Source of the DNA: CAG-791 sp963629395 | GTDB taxonomy: Bacteria > Bacillota > Clostridia > Lachnospirales > Lachnospiraceae | DNA: 64,000 nt | Reading direction: 5' to 3' | Assembly (NCBI GenBank): GCA_963629395.1 | Contig: CAVGIV010000003.1 | Location: forward strand, 1 to 64,000 | Part shown: positions 26,629 to 34,740 of the stretch, one piece after another | How positions within the stretch are numbered: the stretch's first letter is position 1 | Layout: the number at the start of each line of letters is the position of its first letter | The notes under the pieces: generated by a model | Seen by the model: only the letters and a program-made list of their open reading frames with translations | What the model was told of the DNA's origin: nothing | Databases searched by the model: none | Position numbers and translations under genes: made by a program

Positions 26629-26768
26629 CATGTTTTGTTAATTCACGTCATCGGCATAGTGCGTTTTGCACACTCACCTCTCGTGATATTGATTTGGCGT
26701 ATTTTTGTCGTCACATTTTCCGACAGTGCCCTCAAATTTTACTAAAACGTTTTCGCACCGTCCGTTAG

Positions 26769-26803
26769 AAAAACCTGCAGCAGGATTTCTCCCACTGCAG
26801 GTT
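26769..26803 (-). terminator. Intrinsic terminator after the GH31 gene
   Basis: Perfect 9-bp stem AACCTGCAG (26772-26780) with CTGCAGGTT (26795-26803) and a 14-base loop. It is followed on the minus strand by TTTTT. It ends the iclR-GH74-GH31 run. Confidence 0.8.
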
Positions 26804-26835
26804 CTTCAATAGTAACTATCAAAAGGTGTAACCGT

Positions 26836-26847
26836 TTAGCGCCCATC
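26836..26847. repeat. GATGGGYGCTAA element, copy 2
   Basis: Minus-strand GATGGGCGCTAA, 58 bp after the GH31 stop codon and before its terminator. See copies at 22025-22036 and 34624-34635. Confidence 0.5.
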
Positions 26848-26904
26848 TCGAATTTGTGTTCGCAAATCCTCAATGTGGCTGGCCAGAGCTTTCCCGTATC
26901 CGTT

Positions 26905-28974
26905 TTAGTCATAAATAGGATAGCTCTTCCCTGCCCGAATCATAACAGGAATCACATCCAGCGGCGCCGGAACGTTCACCTTTTGTCCGCCTTCATACGC
27001 TCTTTTTGTATAGGCGTCCGTCCAGTCACAGCCCTTTGGCAGGTAGATTTCACGTTCCCTGGCGCCCTCCTCCATCACCGGTGCCACCAGAAGGTCCGGT
27101 CCGAAGAAATAAGAATCCTCCGTCTTCCAGCACATCGGGTCCTTTGGAAACTCATAAAACATCGGCCGCATGACCGGTGCTCCCTTTCTGCTGGCCTCCT
27201 CCATGCATGCCCGGATATAAGGGCGAAGTCGTTCGCGTATAAACAAAAAGCGTGTCAGTATCTTATAATTATCCTCTCCGAAGCTCCAAACCTCGTTGTC
27301 CTGTCCGCTGGTCAGCTGGCGCACGCCATTGATAAATTCCTGTTCCCTTTCATACCACGGAGACCGTTCGCCATGCATGCGGAATACCGGGCAGAACGCT
27401 CCCCAGGCAAACCACCGAACCAAAAGCTCCCGGAAATGCTCATCATGAATATCGCCTCCAAGGAATCCACCAATATCCGATGTCCACCACGGAATACCAG
27501 CCATCCCCATATTCAGTCCCGCCTGCAGCTGTTCCCTCATTGCACGGAAGGAGGAGCAAATATCCCCCGACCAGGTCAGAACGCCATACTTCTGACTCCC
27601 AGCCCAGGCGCAGCGCACAAGACTCAGGATGTCTGTTTCTCCAGCCGCTTTCAATCCATCATAGAACCCCTTGGCATATCCGACCGGGTACACATTCGAA
27701 CACTGCAGTGCCGGTCCGGCATAATACCGGTAATTGTCAAAATCGTACGGCCCGTATTCCGGCTCCGCCTCATCCAGCCAGAAGCACCGTATTCCCTTTT
27801 CATAATAGTTTTCCCTGCATCTGTCCCAGACAAATTTCTGTGCCCCCGGGTGCGTGGCGTCGTAAAACACCGTATTGCCCATCCATGTCATATGGTTGCC
27901 GTTGCCGCGGTCCGTATTGACAAGATATCCGTTCTCCGCCATAGCCGCGTAGTTCTCACTGCGCTCATCCACCGTCGGCCAGACAGACACCACCGTTTCG
28001 ATCCCAAGGCTCTTTAGCTCCTTCACCATGCCTTCCGGATCCGGCCAGTCCCTTGGTTCGAATTTAAAGTCGCCCTGCATGGTCCAGTGGAAAAAGTCCA
28101 CAACAATGGCATCCATAGGAAGGCCGCGTCTTTTATGCTCTCTGGCGACCGCCAGAAGCTCCTCCTGATTTCGATAGCGGAGCTTACACTGCCAGTATCC
28201 CATACCGTATTCCGGCATCATCGGTGTGCGGCCGACAGCCTTGCTGTACTGCTCCTCAATCTCCGCCGGCGTATCCCCCACTGTAATGAAGTAATCCAGC
28301 TTCTTGGTGCTCTTTGCATACCACTCTGTTTTATTGGTACCAAAGGCAGCCGTCCCAATAGCCGGGTTGTTCCACAAAAATCCATATCCTCTGCTCGACA
28401 CCATAAACGGCACGCTGGCCTGCGAGTTTCGATGGGCCAGCTCAAGGACTGCACCCTTCTTATTCAGGTTCTTCTCCTGGTACTGGCCCATGCCGTAGAT
28501 TTTTTCATCGTCGAAGGCCTCAAATCTGGCGGTCAGTTCGTAATCCGTGCTGCCCTGCACAGGCTTTAATTCTCTCGCATCCACGCGAAGCGGAACACAG
28601 TACCGGTTGATCCGGTTGCGGTTGCGCCAATATTCCTGCGTCAGGAGATTCCCTTTTTGATTGTAATAGCTAATCCACCCCTCCGTGGAAACCCGGGCCG
28701 TTATTTTCCCGTTCGTCAAGGATGCCTGTATACCCGTCTGATGATATTTGCTCCATTCCGCGCCCTTATACCAGGGATCCGTCACATCAACCTCTTCCAT
28801 AAAAATTCTGGCATCCGTTTCCTCCACCGGCTCCGTGAGTGCCCAGTCATTCCCATCCATTCGGGGCTCCTTCGTCATGCGGATCCGAAGCGAATTCTCC
28901 CCCCACGGCTCGATTATTACTGTAGAATTTCCCTCTTTGATCAGAAGCTTTTTTCCGTCCTGTTCCAAACGCAT
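26905..28974 (-). CDS. Glycoside hydrolase family 31, alpha-xylosidase/alpha-glucosidase type
   Basis: Cytoplasmic retaining alpha-glycosidase (689 residues, no signal peptide). An N-terminal beta-sandwich (about 1-245) is followed by the GH31 barrel: IVVDFFHWTMQGDF near 289, the nucleophile Asp401 in WLDEAEPE, and the likely acid/base Asp471 in WSGD, then WWTSDIGGF. A C-terminal beta region ends the protein. GGAGGAGGGG precedes the ATG at 28974. GH74 lies 30 bp upstream. Family 31 includes alpha-xylosidases acting on xyloglucan oligosaccharides, which fits this locus; alpha-glucosidase or transglycosidase activity cannot be excluded from sequence reading alone. Confidence 0.88.
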   Translation of the reverse strand: MRLEQDGKKLLIKEGNSTVIIEPWGENSLRIRMTKEPRMDGNDWALTEPVEETDARIFMEEVDVTDPWYKGAEWSKYHQTGIQASLTNGKITARVSTEGWISYYNQKGNLLTQEYWRNRNRINRYCVPLRVDARELKPVQGSTDYELTARFEAFDDEKIYGMGQYQEKNLNKKGAVLELAHRNSQASVPFMVSSRGYGFLWNNPAIGTAAFGTNKTEWYAKSTKKLDYFITVGDTPAEIEEQYSKAVGRTPMMPEYGMGYWQCKLRYRNQEELLAVAREHKRRGLPMDAIVVDFFHWTMQGDFKFEPRDWPDPEGMVKELKSLGIETVVSVWPTVDERSENYAAMAENGYLVNTDRGNGNHMTWMGNTVFYDATHPGAQKFVWDRCRENYYEKGIRCFWLDEAEPEYGPYDFDNYRYYAGPALQCSNVYPVGYAKGFYDGLKAAGETDILSLVRCAWAGSQKYGVLTWSGDICSSFRAMREQLQAGLNMGMAGIPWWTSDIGGFLGGDIHDEHFRELLVRWFAWGAFCPVFRMHGERSPWYEREQEFINGVRQLTSGQDNEVWSFGEDNYKILTRFLFIRERLRPYIRACMEEASRKGAPVMRPMFYEFPKDPMCWKTEDSYFFGPDLLVAPVMEEGAREREIYLPKGCDWTDAYTKRAYEGGQKVNVPAPLDVIPVMIRAGKSYPIYD

Positions 28975-29004
28975 ATGTCCCCTCCTCCGCAGTTGTTTTT
29001 GCGG

Positions 29005-31485
29005 TTATAACTTCTGTGCCGCACCATCCGGCTCGCCATACAAAATTCCCCTGCTGCCAGTCCCAATGTAAAACCTTCCGTACATACAGGCATCCCCGTC
29101 AATGCTGTTGATCTCACCGAACATCTGCCTCTTTGTGTTCAGCCGCACATAGGTTTGACCGTCATCCGTACTGCGATAAAACCCGTACTCTCCGCCAATC
29201 ACCCCCGACAGGTAGATTGCCTTATTTTCCCTCGCATAATCCGCGCCTTCACGACCGATCCCAAGGCCCATCCGGTAAATACTGTCCCCCTCCCGGCTCA
29301 GCCTTTTCACATTTGCAGCTTTCTTTTCCCGGTCATAGGACAGCTTCCAGAGTCCGCCTTCCCCAAGTGCCATATAAAAGACGCCCTCTTTGCCGCATTC
29401 GCCGCGCACCTCCGTCTTATTTGCGCAGTCAATCAAAGAGAAGTCCGCAGTAGGGAACTCTGCCGGAAGCAGATGCTGCCAAAAGGTCTCTGCACCATCC
29501 TCGCTGACATAGAAATCCGAATGGTCTCCAAGGCCATAGAACAGGTCCGGGTTCATCCGATCCGAAAAGACCTTAAATCCGCCGGTTGTCTTCTGCCTTC
29601 CGTCACAGTCATACACCAATACCCGCGAAAAGCTTTTTCCCGCATCCCGGCTTACGATAACCTGATCCACCGGCAAATGAATTCCATCTGCAACCGACCA
29701 GACAAGGCCCTGTCCATCCGAAGACATAGCCACCCAGCCGCTGTTCACATTGGGCTGCTCGATTCGGTGCAGTGCCGCATCGATTTCCTGCCCAAGACCA
29801 AACGGCATCGGAAGCCTCCGGAAGGTCTTACACTGATCCTCGGAATAAATCAAACCACCCTTGGTTCGTCCCGTCCAATTTCCCCGCGGTGTGACCACCA
29901 CCAGCTGCGGGTGCAAATCCGAATAATCCGCATTAATGCAGGTGATATAACGGTTTCCATCCGCATCATCAAAGGAATTGTCGCAGGGCAGGTCCAGCTC
30001 CCGAAATGCAAATCCCCCAAGATCCCCCAGAATATCGATGCATTTCACTTCTCCGGCCGGCGGTCCGTAGACATTTAAATGAACCGTCTCTTCAATTCCG
30101 TCACTCCAGTCCTCAAAAACAACAGGCTCCTCACCGGTCTGACTGACAAGATTCCTAGACCTGAACACGCCGGTCCCGGTATTGAACCACATTTCATCCG
30201 GGCAAAACGGATTGATTTTTATATCCGTCAGCCAGTGAATCAGATTGTGCCCGCCGTTATAGCGCGGCTTCAGATACGACGTCCGAAATTCCATTCTGCC
30301 CACAGCAAGGTCGCACAGAATGCACTCCCAGGACGCACCATAGTCCCTGGAGCGATATACACAGTCGCCGTCCCCCTTGCTGATCGTAGAGACCGCCACA
30401 AGTCCCGGCACATTCCGGGCCGCATCGATACCGGAGAAGCCGTATTCCAGACCATACTCCGGGAGCGCCTTCCCTCCGGTTCCCGTCAAAGTCGCCACCG
30501 GCCTGTGGCCGGCCAAATCTCTGTCGCCCGCTTCCCCTACATTTTCTCCGTTCGGAACCGGTTCTGCCGGTGGCGGTGTAATATCAGTGCCCTGTCCGAT
30601 CCGGCCATCCTCCTCCAACGGGTAGCGAACAACCTTTCCACCAATGACGCTCCCGCCGTCGCAGCTGTAGCCAAGTTCACGCACAAACGCGTTGCGCCCC
30701 ATCACCGAATAGGTCACATACAGATACCGTTCATCCATGGTATATCGCTGCGCCACAAGCCCCGCCAGCTCTACCCCGTCAATTTCCGCATCCGCCGGCT
30801 CCCAGAGCTCCCGGAACGACTCCGCATCATCGTAGGATACGAAAAGACTGTGCCCGCGAAGCGACTTGCTCCTCAAGGTCGTCGCTCCGGCGCCAGCAAC
30901 AATCAGTGCCTTCCCGTCTGCCGTCTGCCCCACAAAGGTTGCATACTGTTCTGCAAAAGAGCGGACCGGCGCCCAGTTTCTTCCGCGGTCATCACTTCTC
31001 CACAGACCACTGTCCTGCGAAGCAAACCAGAGCACATTCTCCCGCGTTCTGTCCACAATAAGCCGAAAGCCGGTTCCTCGTCCGTTCATGTTGCCATGCA
31101 CATGCATCGGCATCTCATAATACGCAAAGGTCTCGCCGTAATCCTCCGAGACCGCCAGCTTTCCATGGGTCTTTGCATAAATTCCGCAGGCAATATACAA
31201 GCGCTCCGGGTGATTCTCATCCAGCGCAATTGCCGCAGGAAAGGTCTCGCTGACATCTTCCATGGTCACATGATCAATCAGGCTGTGCCACCTCCGGTTT
31301 CCCGCGTCAAAGCGATAGGCTCCGCCTATATCCGTGCGCAGATACAGCACGCCGTCCACCCGCGGGTGAAATAAAAATCCGGTAACATACCCGCCGCCCG
31401 GAATGGGCATATTGCGGTATCGGTAGCGTTCCTCCTGCCGTATCCGCTGCTTACCATTTCGATTAAACTCCTCAGAACATGCCAT
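29005..31485 (-). CDS. GH74-like xyloglucan hydrolase without signal peptide
   Basis: Large tandem beta-propeller protein (826 residues) of the GH74/BNR-repeat type, the family of endo-xyloglucanases and reducing-end-specific oligoxyloglucan hydrolases. The start of the first propeller has GGGYVTGFLFHP and RTDIGGAYRFD, whose Asp52 matches the first catalytic Asp; GDLGGF around Asp488 matches the second catalytic region. Asp-box-like repeats (SEDYGETF, SRDYGASWE, SRDAGKSF, STDDGQTY) recur through the chain. Most GH74 enzymes are secreted, but here there is no signal peptide, so it should work on imported oligosaccharides. GGAGGGG lies 4 bases before the ATG at 31485. It is 69 bp downstream of iclR. 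Confidence 0.82.
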   Translation of the reverse strand: MACSEEFNRNGKQRIRQEERYRYRNMPIPGGGYVTGFLFHPRVDGVLYLRTDIGGAYRFDAGNRRWHSLIDHVTMEDVSETFPAAIALDENHPERLYIACGIYAKTHGKLAVSEDYGETFAYYEMPMHVHGNMNGRGTGFRLIVDRTRENVLWFASQDSGLWRSDDRGRNWAPVRSFAEQYATFVGQTADGKALIVAGAGATTLRSKSLRGHSLFVSYDDAESFRELWEPADAEIDGVELAGLVAQRYTMDERYLYVTYSVMGRNAFVRELGYSCDGGSVIGGKVVRYPLEEDGRIGQGTDITPPPAEPVPNGENVGEAGDRDLAGHRPVATLTGTGGKALPEYGLEYGFSGIDAARNVPGLVAVSTISKGDGDCVYRSRDYGASWECILCDLAVGRMEFRTSYLKPRYNGGHNLIHWLTDIKINPFCPDEMWFNTGTGVFRSRNLVSQTGEEPVVFEDWSDGIEETVHLNVYGPPAGEVKCIDILGDLGGFAFRELDLPCDNSFDDADGNRYITCINADYSDLHPQLVVVTPRGNWTGRTKGGLIYSEDQCKTFRRLPMPFGLGQEIDAALHRIEQPNVNSGWVAMSSDGQGLVWSVADGIHLPVDQVIVSRDAGKSFSRVLVYDCDGRQKTTGGFKVFSDRMNPDLFYGLGDHSDFYVSEDGAETFWQHLLPAEFPTADFSLIDCANKTEVRGECGKEGVFYMALGEGGLWKLSYDREKKAANVKRLSREGDSIYRMGLGIGREGADYARENKAIYLSGVIGGEYGFYRSTDDGQTYVRLNTKRQMFGEINSIDGDACMYGRFYIGTGSRGILYGEPDGAAQKL

Positions 31486-31554
31486 GACACCCCTCCATTT
31501 CCGCATCATCCAATGCGAATCACAAATGTCCCTTGGAACAATGATACTCGGTAT

Positions 31555-32367
31555 TCACTTTAACACCAATGTCATTTTATTCGAAAGTTCTGCATCCAGC
31601 TCCGCCTTGCATTCCAGCACTTCCTGCGACAGCTGACGAATCCGCTCGTTGTCCATGCGGCCGATGGGAACCGAGATAGAAAACGCATACCGTGCGCCTC
31701 CATCCATCGCAAGTGCTGCCGCAATGCAACGGACGCCGGTCTCGTTTTCCTCATTATCCAATGCATAGCCTTTTCTGCGCGCTTCTGCTACCTCCTCCAG
31801 AAAATCCTCCGGATTGGTGATCGTATAGGGCGTCTTACGTTCAATCGTGCAGGAATCCCAGAGTCTGCGGATCTCCGGATCGCTAAGGCTTGCCATCATC
31901 GCCTTGCCGACGCCCGTGCGATAAAACGGAATACGACTCCCGATGTAGGACGTCATCTGAACGGAATGATCATTGGAATCCACCTTATCGACATAGATTA
32001 CCTCGCCGCCATCCCGCTCCACGAAATGCACCGTTTCATGTACCCTTCCTGCAAGCTTTTTCAGATAAGGCCGCACAATCTGTGCCACATCCACCTGTCC
32101 CAGGAGACGATCCGCCAGTTCCACCAGCTTCAGTGTTGCCTCATAGCGTCCGGTTTCCGGATCCTGACGCACATAGTTCATATATTGTAGGGATGCGAGA
32201 ATCCGATGTGTTGTACTCTTATTCAGCTGCAGCGCCTGCGTCAGATCCGCCAGAGTGCTCTGCCCATTTTTCGCCAGATATTCCAGCGCCCCGAACAATC
32301 GACCGGCCACCTGGATCGGGTTATTGTCTTTTCCTTCCGCTTTGTCCGTTTCCCGTCCCGACATCAT
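31555..32367 (-). CDS. IclR-family transcriptional regulator, KdgR-like
   Basis: Regulator (270 residues) with an N-terminal winged helix-turn-helix (about 18-80; GQSTLADLTQALQLNKSTTH) and the IclR effector-binding domain (about 95-260; GEVIYVDKVDS, YRTGVGKAMMAS, GYALDNEENETGVRCIAA). The gene is divergent from kdgK-kdgA and upstream of GH74 and GH31 on the same strand. IclR proteins of the KdgR group sense 2-keto-3-deoxygluconate and repress uronate catabolism, so this role is likely. A perfect palindrome overlaps its own -10 box. Two ATG codons occur in tandem; the second (32364) is better spaced from AAGGAG. Confidence 0.88.
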   Translation of the reverse strand: MMSGRETDKAEGKDNNPIQVAGRLFGALEYLAKNGQSTLADLTQALQLNKSTTHRILASLQYMNYVRQDPETGRYEATLKLVELADRLLGQVDVAQIVRPYLKKLAGRVHETVHFVERDGGEVIYVDKVDSNDHSVQMTSYIGSRIPFYRTGVGKAMMASLSDPEIRRLWDSCTIERKTPYTITNPEDFLEEVAEARRKGYALDNEENETGVRCIAAALAMDGGARYAFSISVPIGRMDNERIRQLSQEVLECKAELDAELSNKMTLVLK

Positions 32368-32452
32368 TCTCTCCTTCTTTATCGTTAAGACCGCATTTAC
32401 AAATCACCTGTTGCATCGAAACTGGTCCAAACTCATTCGCGGTCTCGTTTTG

Positions 32453-32497
32453 TTTCATTATGTGGAACATAATATCAGATCCGCCACTGCTTCGCAA
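32453..32497 (-). promoter_or_regulatory. iclR promoter overlapped by a perfect palindromic operator
   Basis: On the minus strand TTGCGA (32492-32497) and TATTAT (32469-32474) are 17 bases apart. The -10 box is part of the palindrome ATTATGT-GGA-ACATAAT (32457-32473). A 22-base block here (32453-32474) matches 17 of 22 bases of the block at 32630-32651 in front of kdgK, so one regulator, most simply the IclR protein, may bind both. Confidence 0.6.
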
Positions 32498-32568
32498 TCA
32501 AATCCGTCATGCCCTTTCACAGCATTTTCTCCAATATTTTCAAGCGAAAATTATTTATTTTTACTGTC

Positions 32569-32651
32569 TTGACTTCTTTTATCCGTTTTCTATAATGGTG
32601 TTAGAAACCTATCGCAATGTGAAACGTTTTTTCATATTGTGGAATATATTG
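32569..32651 (+). promoter_or_regulatory. kdgK promoter with downstream IclR/KdgR-type operators
   Basis: TTGACT (32569-32574), 16 bases, TATAAT (32591-32596): a strong sigma-A promoter. About 20 bases past the expected start is TGAAA-N5-TTTCA (32620-32634), the form of the KdgR box known in enterobacteria. It overlaps the second operator-like block (32630-32651) shared with the iclR promoter. AAAGGAG and the kdgK ATG follow at 32690. The intergenic region (32368-32689, 322 bp) holds no gene. Confidence 0.65.
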
Positions 32652-32689
32652 GCAGGTAATCATTTTATTTTCCAGAAAGGAGTTCTGAC

Positions 32690-33787
32690 ATGGAACTGAA
32701 TCTGAAGGATCGCAAGGATTGTAAGTACGATGCCGTTTCTCTGGGCGAGGTAATGCTGCGCCTGGATCCCGGCGAAGGACGTATCCGCACTGCACGGAGC
32801 TTCCGCGCATGGGAAGGCGGCGGAGAGTACAACGTTATCCGCGGACTGCACAAGTGCTTCGGCATGAATACGGCTGTTCTGACCTCTTTTGCAGACAACG
32901 AGGTTGGTCGTCTGATGAAGGATTTCATCGAGCAGGGCGGCGTTGATACATCTCTTATTTACTGGAAGAAGACCGATGGTATCGGCCGTATCTGCCGCAA
33001 CGGATTGAACTTCACCGAGCGCGGCTTCGGTGTTCGCGGCGCCGTCGGATGCTCTGACCGCTTCAACACCGCTATTTCTCAGGCAACCCCCGAAGAGCTG
33101 AATTTCGAGCATGTATTCGGTGAGCTCGGCGTTCGCTGGCTGCACACCGGCGGCATCTATGCAGCACTTTCCGAGCAGAGCTGCGAGACCGTTATTGCTG
33201 CTATCAAGACTGCCAAGAAGTACGGCACACTGGTTTCCTACGATCTGAACTACCGTCCTTCCATGTGGTCCGCAATCGGCGGCCTTGAGAAGTGCCAGGA
33301 AGTAAATAAAGAAATCGCGAAGTACGTTGACGTTATGATCGGCAATGAAGAAGACTTCACCGCTTGCCTTGGTCTTCAGATCGAGGGTCAGGAAGAGGGT
33401 CTTAAGAAGCTGAACATCGACGGCTACAAGAAGATGATCGATCACGCAGCAGAGGTATATCCGAACTTCAAGGCCATTGCCACTACTCTTCGTACCGTAA
33501 AGACCGCAACTGTAAACGACTGGAAGGCTATCTGCTGGGCAGACGGCCAGATCTATCAGTCCAAGGAGTACAACGGTCTTGAGATCATGGACCGCGTCGG
33601 CGGCGGCGATTCCTTCGCTTCCGGTCTTGTATACGGCCTGATGACCACCGAGGATCCGGAAAAGGCTGTTAACTACGGTGCTGCACACGGCGCACTCGCT
33701 ATGACAACTCCCGGTGATACCTCCATGGCATCCGTTGACGAGGTAGAAGGCCTCATGGGCGGCGCTGGCGCCCGGGTTAAGCGCTGA
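32690..33787 (+). CDS. kdgK: 2-keto-3-deoxygluconate kinase, PfkB family
   Basis: Cytoplasmic sugar kinase (365 residues) phosphorylating 2-keto-3-deoxygluconate with ATP. PfkB features are present: SLGEVMLRLDP and the GGGEYNV substrate loop near the N-terminus, and the ATP/anion-hole signature DRVGGGDSFASGL near 302 with the catalytic Asp in GGGDS. The protein is slightly longer than E. coli KdgK. AAAGGAG lies 7 bases before the ATG. Codon choice is strongly biased to AAG, GTT and CTG compared with neighbours, suggesting high expression (inference). KDPG aldolase follows after 155 bp of stem-loops, giving the last two steps of uronate breakdown to pyruvate and glyceraldehyde-3-phosphate. Fructose/ribose kinases of the same family are less likely given the partner. 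Confidence 0.87.
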   Translation: MELNLKDRKDCKYDAVSLGEVMLRLDPGEGRIRTARSFRAWEGGGEYNVIRGLHKCFGMNTAVLTSFADNEVGRLMKDFIEQGGVDTSLIYWKKTDGIGRICRNGLNFTERGFGVRGAVGCSDRFNTAISQATPEELNFEHVFGELGVRWLHTGGIYAALSEQSCETVIAAIKTAKKYGTLVSYDLNYRPSMWSAIGGLEKCQEVNKEIAKYVDVMIGNEEDFTACLGLQIEGQEEGLKKLNIDGYKKMIDHAAEVYPNFKAIATTLRTVKTATVNDWKAICWADGQIYQSKEYNGLEIMDRVGGGDSFASGLVYGLMTTEDPEKAVNYGAAHGALAMTTPGDTSMASVDEVEGLMGGAGARVKR

Positions 33788-33942
33788 TCAGAATGCCCGA
33801 TGGCATTCTGATGCAGCTTGAAGTGGCACAGTAGAACTGTGCCACTACCGCTTCGGAGAATTCGCCTTCGCGATATTCTCCTCGCGCTGATCAGAATGCC
33901 CGATGGCATTCTGTTACATAACCATAATTGAAAGGAGCCAAA
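33781..33942 (+). repeat. Stem-loop array and 30-bp direct repeat between kdgK and kdgA
   Basis: Two identical 30-bp units (33781-33810 and 33884-33913), the first covering the kdgK stop codon. Each contains a hairpin with 9-bp arms CAGAATGCC/GGCATTCTG. Between them lie two more hairpins: arms AGTGGCACAG/CTGTGCCACT (33822-33846) and GGAGAAT/ATTCTCC with an inner TCGC/GCGA (33855-33881). None has a T-run, so they look like RNA-stability or processing structures rather than terminators. Confidence 0.8.
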
Positions 33943-34599
33943 ATGGCTAATTCTGCAAAAGCTGAAGCTGTATTTAAGAGATTTGAAGAAATCGGGATCA
34001 TCCCCGTTGTTGTTCTGAATGACGTAAAGGACGCAGAGCCTCTCGGAAAGTGCTTGGTTGAGGGCGGTCTTCCGGCCGCCGAGGTTACCTTCCGTACCGA
34101 GGCCGCAGAGGAATCAATTCGTATCATGGCAGAGAAGTACCCGGACCTTCTGGTTGGTGCCGGTACCGTTCTGACGATCGATCAGGTTGACCGCGCTGTG
34201 AATGCCGGCGCCAAGTTCATCGTTTCCCCCGGCTTCGATCCTGCCATTGTTAAGTATTGCCTTGAGAAGGACATCCCGGTTTGCCCCGGCACACAGTCTC
34301 CTTCCGAGATGATTGCAGCCATGAACCTGGGTCTGGATCACGTGAAGTTCTTCCCGGCAGAGCCCTCCGGCGGTCTGAAGATGATCAAGGCAATCACAGC
34401 AGCACTCACAAGCCTGAAGGTAATGCCTACCGGCGGCATCAGTGCTTCCAACGTTACAGAGTATCTTGAGAACAGCAAGATCTTCTGTGCCGGCGGTTCC
34501 TGGATGGTAAAGGGCGATATGATCAAGGCCGGTCAGTGGGATGAACTCACAGAGAAGGTTCGCGAGGCTGCAGCCATTGTAAAGTCTGTTCGCGGATAA
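33943..34599 (+). CDS. kdgA: 2-keto-3-deoxy-6-phosphogluconate aldolase
   Basis: KDPG aldolase (218 residues; Eda family), cleaving 2-keto-3-deoxy-6-phosphogluconate to pyruvate and glyceraldehyde-3-phosphate; the family often also handles 4-hydroxy-2-oxoglutarate. The catalytic Glu lies in AEVTFRTEAA, the Schiff-base Lys in HVKFFPAE, and the phosphate-binding region in MPTGGISASNV. AAAGGAG precedes the ATG at 33943. It follows kdgK in one transcription unit and shares its biased codon use. Length and motifs are normal. Confidence 0.95.
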   Translation: MANSAKAEAVFKRFEEIGIIPVVVLNDVKDAEPLGKCLVEGGLPAAEVTFRTEAAEESIRIMAEKYPDLLVGAGTVLTIDQVDRAVNAGAKFIVSPGFDPAIVKYCLEKDIPVCPGTQSPSEMIAAMNLGLDHVKFFPAEPSGGLKMIKAITAALTSLKVMPTGGISASNVTEYLENSKIFCAGGSWMVKGDMIKAGQWDELTEKVREAAAIVKSVRG

Positions 34600-34600
34600 G

Positions 34601-34668
34601 CAAAGAAAAGCTGTGGTAATTGCTTAGCACCCATCTCGATTTAGCAAATGAGTTCCGAATAGATTACA
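34601..34668 (+). repeat. Dispersed intergenic repeat after kdgA
   Basis: Contains GATGGGYGCTAA copy 3 (as its complement, 34624-34635) and the 19-bp core at 34644-34662, which recurs on the minus strand at 47253-47271 (17 of 19) and 1-19 (about 15 of 19). It lies between the kdgA stop codon and its terminator. Confidence 0.6.
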
Positions 34669-34676
34669 ACGATATA

Positions 34677-34716
34677 AAAGCCGGAAGACCCTGCACAACA
34701 GGGATCTTCCGGCTTT
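34677..34716 (+). terminator. Intrinsic terminator after kdgA
   Basis: Long stem from AAAGCCGGAAGA (34677-34688) plus CCCTG, pairing with CAGGG and TCTTCCGGCTTT (to 34716), with one bulge and a 5-base loop. The following GCTTTC is only moderately T-rich. It ends 24 bp before the MATE gene. Confidence 0.75.
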
Positions 34717-34740
34717 GCTTTCACGCAGGAGGCGTATGCC

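Larger units (their letters stand above)
26356..26904. other. 549-bp intergenic region with control elements and repeat
   Basis: Contains, from left: a leader for the importer operon; the 9-bp inverted repeat at 26594-26628; several TGACG/CGTCA boxes (26578, 26615, about 26650 and about 26708); an AAAACGTTTT palindrome near 26745; the GH31 terminator (26769-26803); and a repeat copy near 26836. The base composition is more AT-rich than flanking genes. A 27-codon frame at the start of the leader was not accepted as a gene. Confidence 0.6.

Noticed and set aside
26740..26755. AAAACGTTTT palindrome as a LacI or CcpA (cre) operator
   Set aside because: It lacks the flanking bases of a cre site and lies about 400 bp from the nearest start codon. 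Too little evidence.
29005..31485. Sialidase or generic BNR-repeat protein instead of GH74
   Set aside because: The opening block with RTDIGGAYR and the later GDLGGF motif match GH74; sialidase RIP motif was not seen.
32620..32634. Catabolite repression (cre) site upstream of kdgK
   Set aside because: The sequence lacks the spacer base of the cre consensus; the TGAAA-N5-TTTCA symmetry fits a KdgR-type box better.
33781..33942. CRISPR-like array between kdgK and kdgA
   Set aside because: Only two exact repeat units occur and the spacer itself is made of hairpins; there are no cas genes.
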